From assembly GCF_025398175.1 (NCBI RefSeq), contig NZ_CP099734.1:1178001-1242000 (forward strand): a DNA stretch of 64,000 nucleotides, given 5' to 3'. Of the stretch, positions 1 through 9,371 are shown in pieces. The number at the start of each line of letters is the position of its first letter. The stretch's first letter is position 1. The notes below the pieces were generated by a model. The model was not told where the DNA came from. It ran no database searches and saw only the letters and a program-made list of their open reading frames with translations. Origin of the DNA: Photobacterium sp. TY1-4 (lineage in GTDB: Bacteria > Pseudomonadota > Gammaproteobacteria > Enterobacterales > Vibrionaceae). A program made the position numbers and the translations under genes.

Positions 1-2
1 TG

Positions 3-2042
3 CTGGCGATGCTCGATGACTACCAGATCGTGCAGGAAGATAAAGACTTGCCGCCTCAGGTGTGGGAATTCTTGCGCAAGGAAAAGTTCTTCTCATTAAT
101 CATCGGTAAAGAATACGGCGGGCTGGATTTTTCTGCCCATGCCAACTCGACCATTGTCACGCGCATCGCGACCCGAAGCCTGAGTGCGGCGGTGTCGGTG
201 ATGGTACCGAACTCATTGGGTCCGGGTGAGCTGCTGAGCCACTACGGCACCCAGGATCAGAAAGACTACTGGCTGCCGCGACTGGCCAATGGGACCGATA
301 TTCCATGTTTTGCCCTGACGGGCCCGGAAGCCGGGTCGGATGCCGGTGGTATTCCGGACCAAGGCACGGTGTGTTACGGCGACTTCGAAGGGAAAGAAGT
401 GCTGGGCATCCGGGTCAGCTGGAACAAACGCTACATTACGTTGGCGCCGGTTGCCACGGTGCTGGGCCTGGCCTTTAAACTACAGGACCCGGATGGCCTG
501 ATTGGCGACAAGAAAGATATCGGCATTACCTGCGCCTTGATCCCGGCAGATTACCCGGGGGTTGAAATCGGCGAGCGCCATGATCCGCTCAACCTGGCCT
601 TTATGAACGGTCCGACGCGCGGCCAGGATGTCTTTATTCCGATGGAGTGGGTGATTGGCGGTCAGGATTACGTCGGTCGCGGCTGGCGGATGCTGGTGGA
701 ATGTCTGTCGGCAGGTCGCGGCATTTCGCTGCCGGCGCTCGGCACCGCGGTTGGCCACCTGACGGCGCGGGCGACCGGCGCTTATGCCTATGTCCGCAAA
801 CAGTTCGGCATGTCAATCGGGAACTTTGAAGGCGTCGCCCAGGCGATGGGGCGCATCGGGGGCTACACCTATTTGTTGGAAGCGGCCCGCACGCTCACCA
901 CCACCTCGCTGGACATGAATGAAAAACCGGGGATTGTGACGGCAATTGCCAAATACCACATGACCGAGATGGCCCGGACCATCCTTAACGATGCGATGGA
1001 CATCCACGCCGGTCGCGCCATTCAGTTGGGGCCGATGAACTACCTAGGCCATCATTACTTCGGGATGCCGGTCGCGATCACGGTGGAAGGGGCCAATATC
1101 CTGACCCGGAACCTGATGATCTTCGGCCAGGGGGCAACACGTTGCCATCCGTTTGTCCTCAAAGAGATGGAAGCAGCGGCCAACCCGGATGCCGAGCAGG
1201 CTTCGAAAGACTTTGACGCACTGCTGAGCAAGCATATCGGTTTTGCTATCAAGAATGTGTCCGGGTCTTTGCTGAATGCGTTCACCGGCTCTCGCCTGAA
1301 CCGCGCGCCGGTCAGCGGGGAAACCGCCGAGTATTATCGCCACCTGTCCCGCATGAGCCGGGGACTGGCAGTCGCAGCAGACTTTGCGATGCTGAGCCTG
1401 GGCGGTGAGCTGAAGCGCCGCGAGATGGTTTCTGCACGACTTGGCGATGTCCTGAGCCATTTGTACCTGGCGTCTGCGGTTCTGAAGCGTTTTGAAGACG
1501 AAGGTCGTCAGCAACAGGATCTGCCGATGGTGCATTACGCCCTGCAGCACTGCCTGCATCAGTGCGGGGTGGCGTTTGATGAAGTACTGAGCAACTTCCC
1601 GCGCAAAGGAATCGGCCGCCTGGTTCGTACCCTGGTCTTCCCGCTCGGGATTCACTACCCGGCGCCGAAAGATGAATTGTCACTGGCAATTACAGAAGCA
1701 CTGATGACCCCGGGCGCGCAACGGGATCGCCTGACCCACCTTTGTTACATCGGTGAGAAAGAGAACGATCCGGTGGCGATTATGGAACGTGCCTTTGTCG
1801 CCATGCATGCGGTGAAGGGGATCGAGAAGAAAATCGCCAAAGCGGTGAAGTCAGGTGAGATCCCGCGCAAAATTTCGCTATCAGCGAAGCTGGAAATTGC
1901 GCTGAGTGCGGGCATCATCACAAAAGATGATGTCGAAAAGATGCACAATGCGGAGCAGTTAAGGCAGCAGGCGATTCAAGTGGATCACTTTCCTGCCGAG
2001 CAGTTTAAGAAGGGCGGTTTGCAACCGGGAAAGGCCGCCTAG
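3..2042 (+). CDS. fadE: Acyl-CoA dehydrogenase FadE (5' end cut by window)
   Basis: FAD-dependent acyl-CoA dehydrogenase, first step of fatty-acid beta-oxidation (acyl-CoA to trans-2-enoyl-CoA). About 679 codons are visible against roughly 815 in the family, and the frame is open to the window edge, so the N-terminal part lies upstream; the ATG at position 9 is internal. Acyl-CoA dehydrogenase signatures are visible, including the stretch CFALTGPEAGSDAGG (substrate/FAD loop) and the alpha-helical C-terminal half with IHAGRAIQLGPMNYL. The last ~280 residues form the extra C-terminal domain specific to the FadE type. A hairpin terminator follows the stop. The neighbouring fabV gene catalyses the opposite, biosynthetic reduction. 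Identification rests on recalled family similarity and is strong. Confidence 0.95.
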   Translation: MAMLDDYQIVQEDKDLPPQVWEFLRKEKFFSLIIGKEYGGLDFSAHANSTIVTRIATRSLSAAVSVMVPNSLGPGELLSHYGTQDQKDYWLPRLANGTDIPCFALTGPEAGSDAGGIPDQGTVCYGDFEGKEVLGIRVSWNKRYITLAPVATVLGLAFKLQDPDGLIGDKKDIGITCALIPADYPGVEIGERHDPLNLAFMNGPTRGQDVFIPMEWVIGGQDYVGRGWRMLVECLSAGRGISLPALGTAVGHLTARATGAYAYVRKQFGMSIGNFEGVAQAMGRIGGYTYLLEAARTLTTTSLDMNEKPGIVTAIAKYHMTEMARTILNDAMDIHAGRAIQLGPMNYLGHHYFGMPVAITVEGANILTRNLMIFGQGATRCHPFVLKEMEAAANPDAEQASKDFDALLSKHIGFAIKNVSGSLLNAFTGSRLNRAPVSGETAEYYRHLSRMSRGLAVAADFAMLSLGGELKRREMVSARLGDVLSHLYLASAVLKRFEDEGRQQQDLPMVHYALQHCLHQCGVAFDEVLSNFPRKGIGRLVRTLVFPLGIHYPAPKDELSLAITEALMTPGAQRDRLTHLCYIGEKENDPVAIMERAFVAMHAVKGIEKKIAKAVKSGEIPRKISLSAKLEIALSAGIITKDDVEKMHNAEQLRQQAIQVDHFPAEQFKKGGLQPGKAA

Positions 2043-2084
2043 GCGCTGTCGCGCACGATAATGAATAAACCTGGTGTCCCCAAT

Positions 2085-2112
2085 ATGCCACGCACTCGCG
2101 TGGCATTTTTTT
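2085..2112 (+). terminator. Rho-independent terminator after fadE
   Basis: Perfect 9-bp stem (2085-2093 with 2098-2106), four-base loop ACTC and a run of seven T. It lies about 43 nt past the fadE stop and separates fadE from fabV. Confidence 0.9.
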
Positions 2113-2184
2113 ATTTCGTTGTTGCAAAAACCAACAAAATGCACGTAAAAGGAGTGATCAACACCTCCAACCACTCCCATTTTT

Positions 2185-2196
2185 AGCGTTTACGCT
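2185..2196. promoter_or_regulatory. Short palindrome AGCGT-TT-ACGCT upstream of fabV
   Basis: Perfect 5-bp inverted repeat with a 2-nt spacer, 67 nt before the fabV start. The half-site AGCGT also begins the FabR operators of enterobacteria, but the spacing here is much shorter than the known FabR site. Its role as an operator is only a guess. Confidence 0.3.
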
Positions 2197-2263
2197 CATA
2201 AATTTAATGCGAATTTGTCATTTACCTTTTATCCTACAGTCAATTGTGAGAGGGAAGTTGAAC

Positions 2264-3466
2264 ATGATCATCAAACCTAAAATTCGTGGATTTATCTGTA
2301 CCACCACTCACCCTGTGGGTTGTGAAGCGAACGTCAAAGAGCAAATTGAATACACTAAAGCCCAGGGCCCGATTGCCAATGCACCGAAGCGCGTGCTGGT
2401 GGTGGGTTCTTCCAGCGGCTACGGTTTGTCTTCACGTATCGCAGCAGCGTTCGGTGGCGGCGCGGCAACAATCGGCGTATTTTTCGAAAAACCGGGCACC
2501 GAGAAGAAGCCGGGTACGGCCGGTTGGTACAACTCTGCCGCGTTTGACAAATTCGCCAAGGCAGAAGGGCTGTATTCCAAGAGCCTGAACGGCGATGCTT
2601 TCTCCCATGAAGCCAAACAAAAAGTAATTGATCTGATCAAACAAGATCTGGGTCAGATTGATATGGTGGTTTACTCGCTGGCATCACCGGTGCGTAAAAT
2701 GCCGGACAGCGGTGAAGTGGTACGTTCAAGCCTGAAGCCGATGGGCGAAACTTACACGGCGACGGCGGTGGACACCAACAAAGACGTGCTGATTGAAGCC
2801 AGCATCGAACCGGCAACTGAGCAAGAAGTTCAGGATACCGTCACCGTGATGGGCGGTCAGGACTGGGAGCTGTGGATCAATGCCCTGTCTGAAGCCGGTG
2901 TTCTGGCTGACGATTGTAAGACCGTTGCTTACAGCTACATCGGGACTGAAATCACCTGGCCAATCTACTGGCATGGCGCGCTGGGCAAAGCCAAGATGGA
3001 TCTGGACCGTGCCGCGACAGCACTGAACGACAAGCTTTCTGCGACCGGCGGCTCTGCCAATGTTGCGGTTCTGAAGAGCGTGGTGACGCAGGCAAGCTCG
3101 GCGATCCCGGTCATGCCGCTTTACATTGCGATGGTCTTTAAGAAAATGCGTGAAGAAGGCGTGCATGAGGGCTGTATGGAGCAGATCCACCGCATGTTTA
3201 CGCAGCGTCTGTACAAAGAAGACGGCTCAGCGCCAGAGCTGGACGAAGCCAACCGTCTGCGCCTGGATGACTGGGAGCTGCGTGAGGACATCCAGAAGCA
3301 TTGTCGTGACCTGTGGCCACAGGTGACCAACGAGAACCTGTTTGAAGTGGCAGACTACCAGCAGTACAAGGATGAGTTCCTGAAACTGTTCGGCTTCGGC
3401 ATTGCGTCAGTTGATTATGACGCTGATGTGAGCCCAGTAGTTGACTTCGATGTAGAAGACATCTGA
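2264..3466 (+). CDS. fabV: Enoyl-ACP reductase FabV (trans-2-enoyl-CoA reductase)
   Basis: NADH-dependent enoyl-ACP reductase, last step of the fatty-acid elongation cycle. 400 residues, the usual FabV length. The start at 2264 gives the family N-terminus [17 protein letters not shown] with GAGAGGGA just upstream; an in-frame ATG at 2207 would add 19 untypical residues. The FabV active-site pattern Tyr-X8-Lys is present at Tyr235 and Lys244, the numbering known for the Vibrio cholerae enzyme. A Gly-rich NADH site ([10 protein letters not shown]) lies near residue 50. FabV enzymes are poorly inhibited by triclosan (established for the family). No FabI gene is visible in the window. A terminator follows 20 nt after the stop. 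Confidence 0.97.
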   Translation: MIIKPKIRGFICTTTHPVGCEANVKEQIEYTKAQGPIANAPKRVLVVGSSSGYGLSSRIAAAFGGGAATIGVFFEKPGTEKKPGTAGWYNSAAFDKFAKAEGLYSKSLNGDAFSHEAKQKVIDLIKQDLGQIDMVVYSLASPVRKMPDSGEVVRSSLKPMGETYTATAVDTNKDVLIEASIEPATEQEVQDTVTVMGGQDWELWINALSEAGVLADDCKTVAYSYIGTEITWPIYWHGALGKAKMDLDRAATALNDKLSATGGSANVAVLKSVVTQASSAIPVMPLYIAMVFKKMREEGVHEGCMEQIHRMFTQRLYKEDGSAPELDEANRLRLDDWELREDIQKHCRDLWPQVTNENLFEVADYQQYKDEFLKLFGFGIASVDYDADVSPVVDFDVEDI

Positions 3467-3487
3467 TTGTCATGATGCTCTGAGCAT

Positions 3488-3515
3488 AAAAAAACCGCCG
3501 TTTGGCGGTTTTTTT
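3488..3515. terminator. Bidirectional terminator between fabV and the sensor kinase gene
   Basis: Stem of about 10 bp (AAAAACCGCC with GGCGGTTTTT) around 3490-3513, flanked by A and T runs, so it can stop transcription from both convergent sides. Confidence 0.9.
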
Positions 3516-3566
3516 ATGCTTGTCGGTTGAGCGAGTCTGCGGACTGTGGTTCTTTTTCGGCCGAGA

Positions 3567-4910
3567 TTATTTGGTCGGGATCCGGATCACGAAGGCCGCG
3601 CCTTCAATTCCGGCGGTTTCGACGTGAATGGTGCCCTGGTAGCTCTCGACAATCTCGTGACAAACGGAGAGCCCGATCCCCTGGCCGGGATTGAGCTGAT
3701 CGGCCCGTACCCCACGTTGGAAGATGGCTTCGCGCATCGCTTCACAAACACCCGGACCGTCATCTTCGATCCGGATTTCGAACGCGTCCGGGTGGCAGAT
3801 GACATTGATCTGGACTTCGCTGATACAGAAGCGGTAGGCATTTTCCAGCAGGTTGCCGAGCAGCTCCATCAGGTCACTCCGGTTCAGCGGTAGCTTGAGC
3901 TGAGGCGAAAAACCGTACACCAGGGTGACTTGCTTGTCGCTGTAGACCTTGCTGAGCAGGTTACGGAAGCTGTCGACGGCTGGTTTCAGCTCGGTCTGAT
4001 CTTTTTGCAGCCCCTGCTGGCCCATCATCGCGCGCTTGAGCTGGTACTGGACCAGTTCATCCATCTGGCTGATTTGCTCCATGATCCGCTGGTTCAGATC
4101 CGGGCGGCAGATATTCTGATCGTCCAGTAGGGCATGCGCTGCTGCCAGCCGGGTTTTCAGGCTGTGGGCCAGGTCGTCCATCGCGTGGCGGTAGCGGCCT
4201 TTTTGAACATTGCTGATCTGGATCAGCCGGTTGAGGGCCAGTGTGACATCCTGCAATTCCATCGGATAATCATCATCGAGCTTGTCGCGCTTGGCATCGG
4301 TCATCTGATCCAGCTGGGTTGCCAGCTTGCGCAGCGGCTGGAAGCTCCAGTGAAATGCGGCTACCAGAAATGCAATTGCAATCAGCACGAATAAGCCGAG
4401 GTAGAACGTAGTGCGTTTGTGTAGCTTCTCCAGGGAAGACTGGTATTGATCTCCGGTGCGCAGCACCACCAGTTGGTAGGTTTTGCCACCTTCCCGATCC
4501 CGGCTCATGTTATAGGCGATGTAGCTTTCGCCATCGAGCGTCTCGATCAGGGTCGGGACCGGAATATTGTCCGGCAGCTCCTGGCAGATATTGCCGAGGT
4601 TGGCTTCCTTGGCTTCATCGGAAAGCCAGATGGTATGGTCACGGGTATCACAGACGACGGACATGTAGTCGGTATCCGACGGATCGATGGAGTCAATCCA
4701 CTTGTCGACATCCTTGATCAGCCCGGCCCGGTTCAACTGGGCAACGACCATCGGCATCTGCGCCACCAGCTCGGAGGAGTAGGCGGCCATGTAGCTTTGG
4801 CTATAGAGCTGGTTGATCACCCCGGCCAGGGCCGAAGTGATCAGCACGATAATGGCGACCGAGGTGCCGAGCACCCGTCGGCGCAGGCGGGGTTGGAGCA
4901 GTCCCTTCAT
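3567..4910 (-). CDS. PhoQ-like sensor histidine kinase
   Basis: Membrane histidine kinase, 447 residues. TM1 about 12-32, periplasmic sensor about 33-168, TM2 about 169-187, HAMP/dimerisation region, then the catalytic domain. The H-box reads DLAHSLKTRLA with His249; the N-box is LLGNLLENAYRF; the G-boxes are EDDGPGV and NPGQGIGLSV. The H-box, N-box and NPGQGIGL segment resemble enterobacterial PhoQ closely, but the periplasmic domain lacks an obvious acidic cluster, so the signal may differ. Odd: the Pro that normally follows H-x-x-x-T is Arg254. The start codon overlaps the stop of the response regulator (ATGA), so the pair is translationally coupled with the regulator first. Targets cannot be told from the window; envelope or cation stress is the family expectation. 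Confidence 0.85.
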   Translation of the reverse strand: MKGLLQPRLRRRVLGTSVAIIVLITSALAGVINQLYSQSYMAAYSSELVAQMPMVVAQLNRAGLIKDVDKWIDSIDPSDTDYMSVVCDTRDHTIWLSDEAKEANLGNICQELPDNIPVPTLIETLDGESYIAYNMSRDREGGKTYQLVVLRTGDQYQSSLEKLHKRTTFYLGLFVLIAIAFLVAAFHWSFQPLRKLATQLDQMTDAKRDKLDDDYPMELQDVTLALNRLIQISNVQKGRYRHAMDDLAHSLKTRLAAAHALLDDQNICRPDLNQRIMEQISQMDELVQYQLKRAMMGQQGLQKDQTELKPAVDSFRNLLSKVYSDKQVTLVYGFSPQLKLPLNRSDLMELLGNLLENAYRFCISEVQINVICHPDAFEIRIEDDGPGVCEAMREAIFQRGVRADQLNPGQGIGLSVCHEIVESYQGTIHVETAGIEGAAFVIRIPTK

Positions 4911-5581
4911 TGCGCTTGCAGCTCAAAGATATAGCCCTGACCACGGATGGTCGAGATTGGGTTCTCCTGGCCATGGCTGGTGAATTTCTTGCGCAGGCGG
5001 CTAATCATCACCTCAATGGTATTCGGATCGCCTTCCTGATCTTCATACAGCACATCCAATAGGCGCTGCTTGGAGACCACCTGGCGGCTGTGCCGCATCA
5101 GGTATTCCAGCAGGTCGTATTCAAATGCCGTCAGCTCCAGTGGGGTCTCGGCAATAAACACCTGCTTGGCCAGCAGATCCACCCGGATATCCCCGGCGGT
5201 CATTTCCGGTTTCACAAACCCGGCGCTGCGGCGAACCAGTGCGCTCAGGCGGGCGACCATCTCCTCTTTCTGGAACGGTTTGACCAGGTAGTCATCGGCA
5301 CCGGCTTCCAGTCCGGTGACTTTATCCTGCCAGTTCGAGCGGGCGGTCAGGATTAAAATCGGCAGGCGCAGCCCTTCCTGGCGGATATCTTTGATCAGGC
5401 TGATCCCGTCGCGATCGGGCAGGCCGATATCGACAATCGCGACATCGTTGGGATAGTTCTGGGCAAAAAACAGGCCTTCTTCAGCCGTGCCCGCACATTG
5501 GACTTGGTGGCCCAGCTCACTGAGCTGAGATTTCAGATGGTGGCTGAGAATTGGGTCATCTTCGACGATAAGGATACGCAT
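4907..5581 (-). CDS. PhoP-like OmpR-family response regulator
   Basis: Two-component response regulator of 224 residues. Receiver domain residues 1-115 with acidic pocket Glu7/Asp8/Asp9, phosphoacceptor Asp51 (VDIGLPDRDG) and Lys in the VKPF motif; C-terminal OmpR-type winged helix with EVMISRLRKK and the terminal GQGYIFE. Asp51 matches the PhoP position. I chose the ATG at 5581 because it gives the standard N-terminus MRILIVEDD; an in-frame TTG at 5617 would add 12 residues. Shine-Dalgarno pairing is weak for both. It overlaps the kinase gene by 4 nt (ATGA). Confidence 0.88.
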   Translation of the reverse strand: MRILIVEDDPILSHHLKSQLSELGHQVQCAGTAEEGLFFAQNYPNDVAIVDIGLPDRDGISLIKDIRQEGLRLPILILTARSNWQDKVTGLEAGADDYLVKPFQKEEMVARLSALVRRSAGFVKPEMTAGDIRVDLLAKQVFIAETPLELTAFEYDLLEYLMRHSRQVVSKQRLLDVLYEDQEGDPNTIEVMISRLRKKFTSHGQENPISTIRGQGYIFELQAQ

Positions 5582-5767
5582 AATATTGATTACCAAAAAT
5601 AAAGCGACTTGCTTCAATATACTGGACGGTGCTGAGGCTGGCGATGGTCGAGCAGCTTAAATGTGTGCTGAGCAGCGTTTCAGCTTACATGCATACCACT
5701 ATAGATAACGGGACTGAATAGACGCTGACTCATTCATTAGTATTGTGTCAGCGTCTTGGTTTACGCG

Positions 5768-7450
5768 CTAGCTGAGGATGATGATGAGGGTGCCGGCAAC
5801 GGTCAACAGGACGTTGGCAATGGCATAGGTGCCGGCATAGCCCAGCGCCGGGATGGTACTACGGGCATGTTCGTTAATCATGTCCATAGCCGGGGCACAG
5901 GTCCGGGCGCCGATAATGGCACCAAACAGCAGGGCACGGTTCATTTTCAGAATATAGGCCCCGAACAGATAGGCCAGGACGACCGGCACCATACTGACCA
6001 GCAGGCTGGTGACGAAAACGGCGAGACCGATTTGGGCCAGGGAGTCAAACAGGTTCGAGCCGGCACTGAGGCCGATGCCGACCATGAACACCATCAGGCC
6101 GAGATCTTTGGTCATATTCAGCGCCCCCTGCGGCACATAGCCGAAAGTCGGGTGGTTGGCCCGCAGGAAACCGAGGGTGATCCCGGCCAGCAGCAGACCC
6201 GCGGCACTGCCGAGACCAAAAGCAATATGGCCGAAGGTCATGCTGATAGCGCCGATCAACAGGCCGACAATAAAGAAGCAGCAGAAGGCGAGCAGATCGG
6301 CGATCTGGCTGTGAACGGAGATAAATCCGATCCGCTCGGCCAGACCCAGGACCCGGCTTTTCTCGCCGCTGACCTGGAGGATATCCCCTTTGTTGAGCAA
6401 GATATCGTGATCCATCGGCATTTCTATCTGTGCCCGGACCACCCGGTTGAGAAAACAGCCGTATTCGGACAGGTTCAGATCCGAGAGTTTCTTCCCGGCG
6501 ATGCTGTCATTTTTGACCACGATCTCTTCTTCAACCACACGCAGATCAAGTAAGTCGCGATCGAACACTTCCTTGCCATGACGAAAGCTTGGATCCAGGC
6601 GCGCATGGCTGTCGGGATACCCTACCAGGGCGATTTCATCGCCTTCCTGCAAGATGGCATCGCCATCCGGATTGGCGAGGATCCCATGGCGGCGGATCCG
6701 TTCGATATAGCAGCCGGTCTGGCGGTAGATCCCTAGCTCGCGCAGGTTGCGGCCGTCAATCCAGTTGATCAGCTCCGGGCCGACACGGTAGGCCCGGATA
6801 ATCGGCAGGTAGACTTTGCGCTGGGCGACTTCGCCGATCCCGCGTTCGCGGGCAATCTGGCGCGAGGACTCGGCCAGGTTTTGTTTTTGCAACTTCGGCA
6901 TCAGCTTTGCCAGCAGGATCAGGCTGACCAGCCCGACCAGATAAGACATGGCATAACCGACGCTCAGGCTGTCGACCATGGTCTGCACCAATTGGCTGTC
7001 GTCAATGCCGGCGAGGCCGCTGTTGAGGGCGTCTTTGGCACCCACTAGCACCGGCGTTGCGGTGAGCGAGCCTGCCATTAAGCCGGTGGCCAGCGCCAGA
7101 TCCAGCTTCAGGATATTGGACATCAGCATGGTCACGGCGATCGCGGACAGCAAGACCACCATCGCCAGTAGCAGGTAGTGCTTGCCGTCGCGGAAGAAAA
7201 TACCGAAAAAGTTGGGGCCGGCTTCAATTCCGACACAAAAGATGAATAGCATAAAGCCGATATTCAGGGCCTCGGCATCAAAGGTAAACCCGGCATTGCC
7301 AAACAGCAGTGCGGTCAGCAGCACCCCGATGGAATTGCCGATGAGCATATTGGCGATTCTGAGTTTTCCGACACTGAGGCCGACGGCGAGGACAACAAAA
7401 AGCAGCAGGATATCGTTCTGGTGGAGTAAAGCAGCGACATCAATGTTCAC
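5768..7450 (-). CDS. ybjL: Putative transporter, YbjL subfamily (aspartate:alanine exchanger family)
   Basis: Inner-membrane transporter of 560 residues: an N-terminal block of about five membrane helices, two central TrkA-C (RCK_C) regulatory domains at roughly 200-370, then a second block of about five or six helices. Signature stretches include [14 protein letters not shown] and [17 protein letters not shown], near-identical in my memory to YbjL of E. coli (561 aa). I use the GTG at 7450 (VNIDVAALL), which matches the family start; the frame stays open upstream, but that segment is rich in Cys and Pro and unlike the family. Substrate is unknown for YbjL; aspartate/alanine exchange is known only for the AspT relatives. 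It stands alone on the minus strand. Confidence 0.88.
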   Translation of the reverse strand: MNIDVAALLHQNDILLLFVVLAVGLSVGKLRIANMLIGNSIGVLLTALLFGNAGFTFDAEALNIGFMLFIFCVGIEAGPNFFGIFFRDGKHYLLLAMVVLLSAIAVTMLMSNILKLDLALATGLMAGSLTATPVLVGAKDALNSGLAGIDDSQLVQTMVDSLSVGYAMSYLVGLVSLILLAKLMPKLQKQNLAESSRQIARERGIGEVAQRKVYLPIIRAYRVGPELINWIDGRNLRELGIYRQTGCYIERIRRHGILANPDGDAILQEGDEIALVGYPDSHARLDPSFRHGKEVFDRDLLDLRVVEEEIVVKNDSIAGKKLSDLNLSEYGCFLNRVVRAQIEMPMDHDILLNKGDILQVSGEKSRVLGLAERIGFISVHSQIADLLAFCCFFIVGLLIGAISMTFGHIAFGLGSAAGLLLAGITLGFLRANHPTFGYVPQGALNMTKDLGLMVFMVGIGLSAGSNLFDSLAQIGLAVFVTSLLVSMVPVVLAYLFGAYILKMNRALLFGAIIGARTCAPAMDMINEHARSTIPALGYAGTYAIANVLLTVAGTLIIILS

Positions 7451-7582
7451 AACGGGTTCCGGGAAGAGAGGACAGCAACAACAGTGGGGGGATTCTAACG
7501 GATTTTGATAGTGGGTCCTACCGCAAAGTGGGATCTTGGTATAAAAAGGGTAAGTTATTTTTTCATGGCTGAGAGTCGGTTG

Positions 7583-7609
7583 GAAAAAAGGCTGCATGCG
7601 CAGCCTTTT
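7583..7609 (-). terminator. Terminator after grxA
   Basis: 10-bp stem (7586-7595 with 7600-7609), loop ATGC; on the minus strand it is followed by six T. It lies 22 nt past the grxA stop. Confidence 0.88.
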
Positions 7610-7631
7610 CAATGTATTCGGGGCTCAGGTC

Positions 7632-7895
7632 TTACTGAAACAGACCCAGATTTTCTTTGGCATAAGCTTCAAAGTCGGTGCAACCACCGATGTGTTCCTG
7701 GTCGATGAAAATTTGCGGTACGGTTTCAACCGGTTTACCAACGGTTTTCTCCAGGTCCGCTTTGCTGATGCCTTCAGCATGAATGTCGACGTAACGGTAG
7801 TTGAAATCGTCGCGCTCGGCTTTCAGGTTGTCAGCCAGATCTTTTGCACGTACACAGTAAGGGCAACCAGGACGGCCAAAAATAACAACGAACAT
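7632..7895 (-). CDS. grxA: Glutaredoxin 1 (GrxA)
   Basis: Glutathione-dependent dithiol glutaredoxin, 87 residues, cytoplasmic; reduces ribonucleotide reductase and other disulfides. The active site CPYC is at residues 11-14 (GRPGCPYCVRAKDLA), followed by the GSH-binding segment TVPQIFIDQ and GGCTDF near the C-terminus, as in E. coli GrxA (85 aa). The ATG at 7895 has a clear AAGGAGAG site; the open frame extends 25 codons upstream without family similarity. Single gene with its own terminator. In E. coli grxA is OxyR-regulated; I see no clear OxyR site. Confidence 0.95.
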   Translation of the reverse strand: MFVVIFGRPGCPYCVRAKDLADNLKAERDDFNYRYVDIHAEGISKADLEKTVGKPVETVPQIFIDQEHIGGCTDFEAYAKENLGLFQ

Positions 7896-8050
7896 AAATT
7901 CTCTCCTTTTTTCTGATGCGCCCACTATAGCGTGACTGGCTGGGTTGAGAAAGCGGGTTTTCTCTGTCAAAGCGATAGATAAATCCGATGAACATCATGC
8001 AGGGTCATGATGCTATGCCGTCGGTGCAAGCGGGCAGGGCGATTTTTCCG

Positions 8051-8081
8051 GGAAAAGAAAACCGGGCTGGGAGCCCGGTTT
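8051..8081 (-). terminator. Terminator after the porin gene
   Basis: 10-bp stem (8059-8068 with 8072-8081), 3-nt loop; on the minus strand it is followed by TTTTCTTTTCC. It lies about 46 nt past the porin stop. Confidence 0.82.
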
Positions 8082-8126
8082 GATGATTGGCGTATTTCAG
8101 TGATTTGTAACGTGCGACAACCGGGC

Positions 8127-9107
8127 TTAGAAATCGTAGCGCAGGGCAACCGCCAGCACATCTTCGTTGCCGTCGATGTTGTCGATTTTGTACTCGGCAA
8201 AGGTGCGCAGTTGTTTGTTGAACTTGTATTGCGCGCCGACTGTGTAGTAGTCGGTTTTGTCTTCGGTCGTGCCGTTGCTATCTTTCTCTAGGAAGTTGTA
8301 ACCACCCAGGAGCGAGAAGCCATTGTCAAAGCTATAGCCCAGGACCGCTTCGTAGCCGTCGTAATCGGTGTTGCTTTCGCTGCCGTCTTTCTCTTTCCAG
8401 TTTTCACCGGTGGTGAACAGCACGGCGGCATAGATGTTGTTGGCATCATAGGCGACAGACAGGGCCGTCATCTTGGCATCATCGGAGTCGTCTTTGCCTT
8501 CACCTTGGTTGTAAGCCGCACCCAGGTTGATCCCCATCGGTAGGGCGTACTTGGCGGCAACCCCATAAGACGTGGCATCATCGCCATTGGTGTTCTCAAC
8601 CTTGTCATTTTCCAGCTGGTAGCCGGCTTCCAGCGTCAGGCCGTTGAATTCGCCGGTGTATTTCAGTACGCCGGTCGATTTGCCGGTGCCGAAACGATCG
8701 GTCCCGGTGCCGCTGGCATCGGCGCCGAATTCATACAGAACATCAGTGAAATCAGACACCAGGGTATAGGCACCGTACTGGCGACCGTAGGTGACTTCAC
8801 CCCAGTCACCGCCCAGACCGGCGTAGCCCAGGCGCGTGTCGAAGCTGTCTTCCGACTCAGATGCAAACTCGATTTCGTATTTCATCAGGCCGTACAGTTG
8901 CTCATTGACCTGCGTCGATGCTGCAGCGCCGATGCGGAAGTAGCTCTGATCGCCTTGCTCGCTGTCGTCATCAGAGGCGTAGTACATGCCAACCGCGCGG
9001 CCTTTGACATCCACTTTATGGGCGTCATCTTCATACACAGTGGCGGCACTGACAGCACCAGAAAATAGTGAAGCCAGAATTGCAGTAGTTAGCGCTGCAT
9101 GTTTCAT
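8127..9107 (-). CDS. General porin, OmpU/OmpH-like (trimeric beta-barrel)
   Basis: Outer-membrane general diffusion porin, 326 residues. Signal peptide at residues 1-21 (MKHAALTTAILASLFSGAVSA, cleavage after AVSA), then acidic extracellular loops and alternating beta strands, ending in the aromatic C-terminus LRYDF expected for BAM recognition. The motif DTRLGYAGLGGDWGEVTYGRQYG is the typical strand plus loop-3 entry of Gram-negative porins, as in Vibrio OmpU and Photobacterium OmpH. It has its own terminator and a 264-bp divergent upstream region. In vibrios such porins are controlled by ToxR or osmolarity; no site is claimed here. Confidence 0.9.
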   Translation of the reverse strand: MKHAALTTAILASLFSGAVSAATVYEDDAHKVDVKGRAVGMYYASDDDSEQGDQSYFRIGAAASTQVNEQLYGLMKYEIEFASESEDSFDTRLGYAGLGGDWGEVTYGRQYGAYTLVSDFTDVLYEFGADASGTGTDRFGTGKSTGVLKYTGEFNGLTLEAGYQLENDKVENTNGDDATSYGVAAKYALPMGINLGAAYNQGEGKDDSDDAKMTALSVAYDANNIYAAVLFTTGENWKEKDGSESNTDYDGYEAVLGYSFDNGFSLLGGYNFLEKDSNGTTEDKTDYYTVGAQYKFNKQLRTFAEYKIDNIDGNEDVLAVALRYDF

Positions 9108-9371
9108 GTTTGTGTCCCCTAAATAGAAAAAGTCGGCATCTTGCCGTTATTGTGTTGCGGGGAGAATAGAAGGCTTGTGTGACACTAAGGTGTTAATAAC
9201 AAGTCACTTTTATGAAATGAACAGGGATCGATTAAGAAAAATACAATGTGTGATTCACCATGGGTTCTCAACAATGTGTCGCCATTTACAGGCGAAATAT
9301 TGCCCAGAATCAAGGGGGGACTTTCTATAACGGGCACACTCATCATCAGGGTTTGAAGAAAAGAGGTCGGT

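Noticed and set aside
9..2042. ATG at position 9 as a true FadE start
   Set aside because: The frame is open to the window edge, and FadE proteins are about 135 residues longer; the gene is truncated by the window.
5756..6553. 265-codon plus-strand frame rich in Asp, Gln and Gly
   Set aside because: Antisense to the YbjL-like transporter and without any recognisable domain.
7451..7612. Longer N-terminus for the YbjL-like transporter
   Set aside because: The added segment has a Cys-Cys-Cys-Cys run and no family match; GTG at 7450 fits the known N-terminus.
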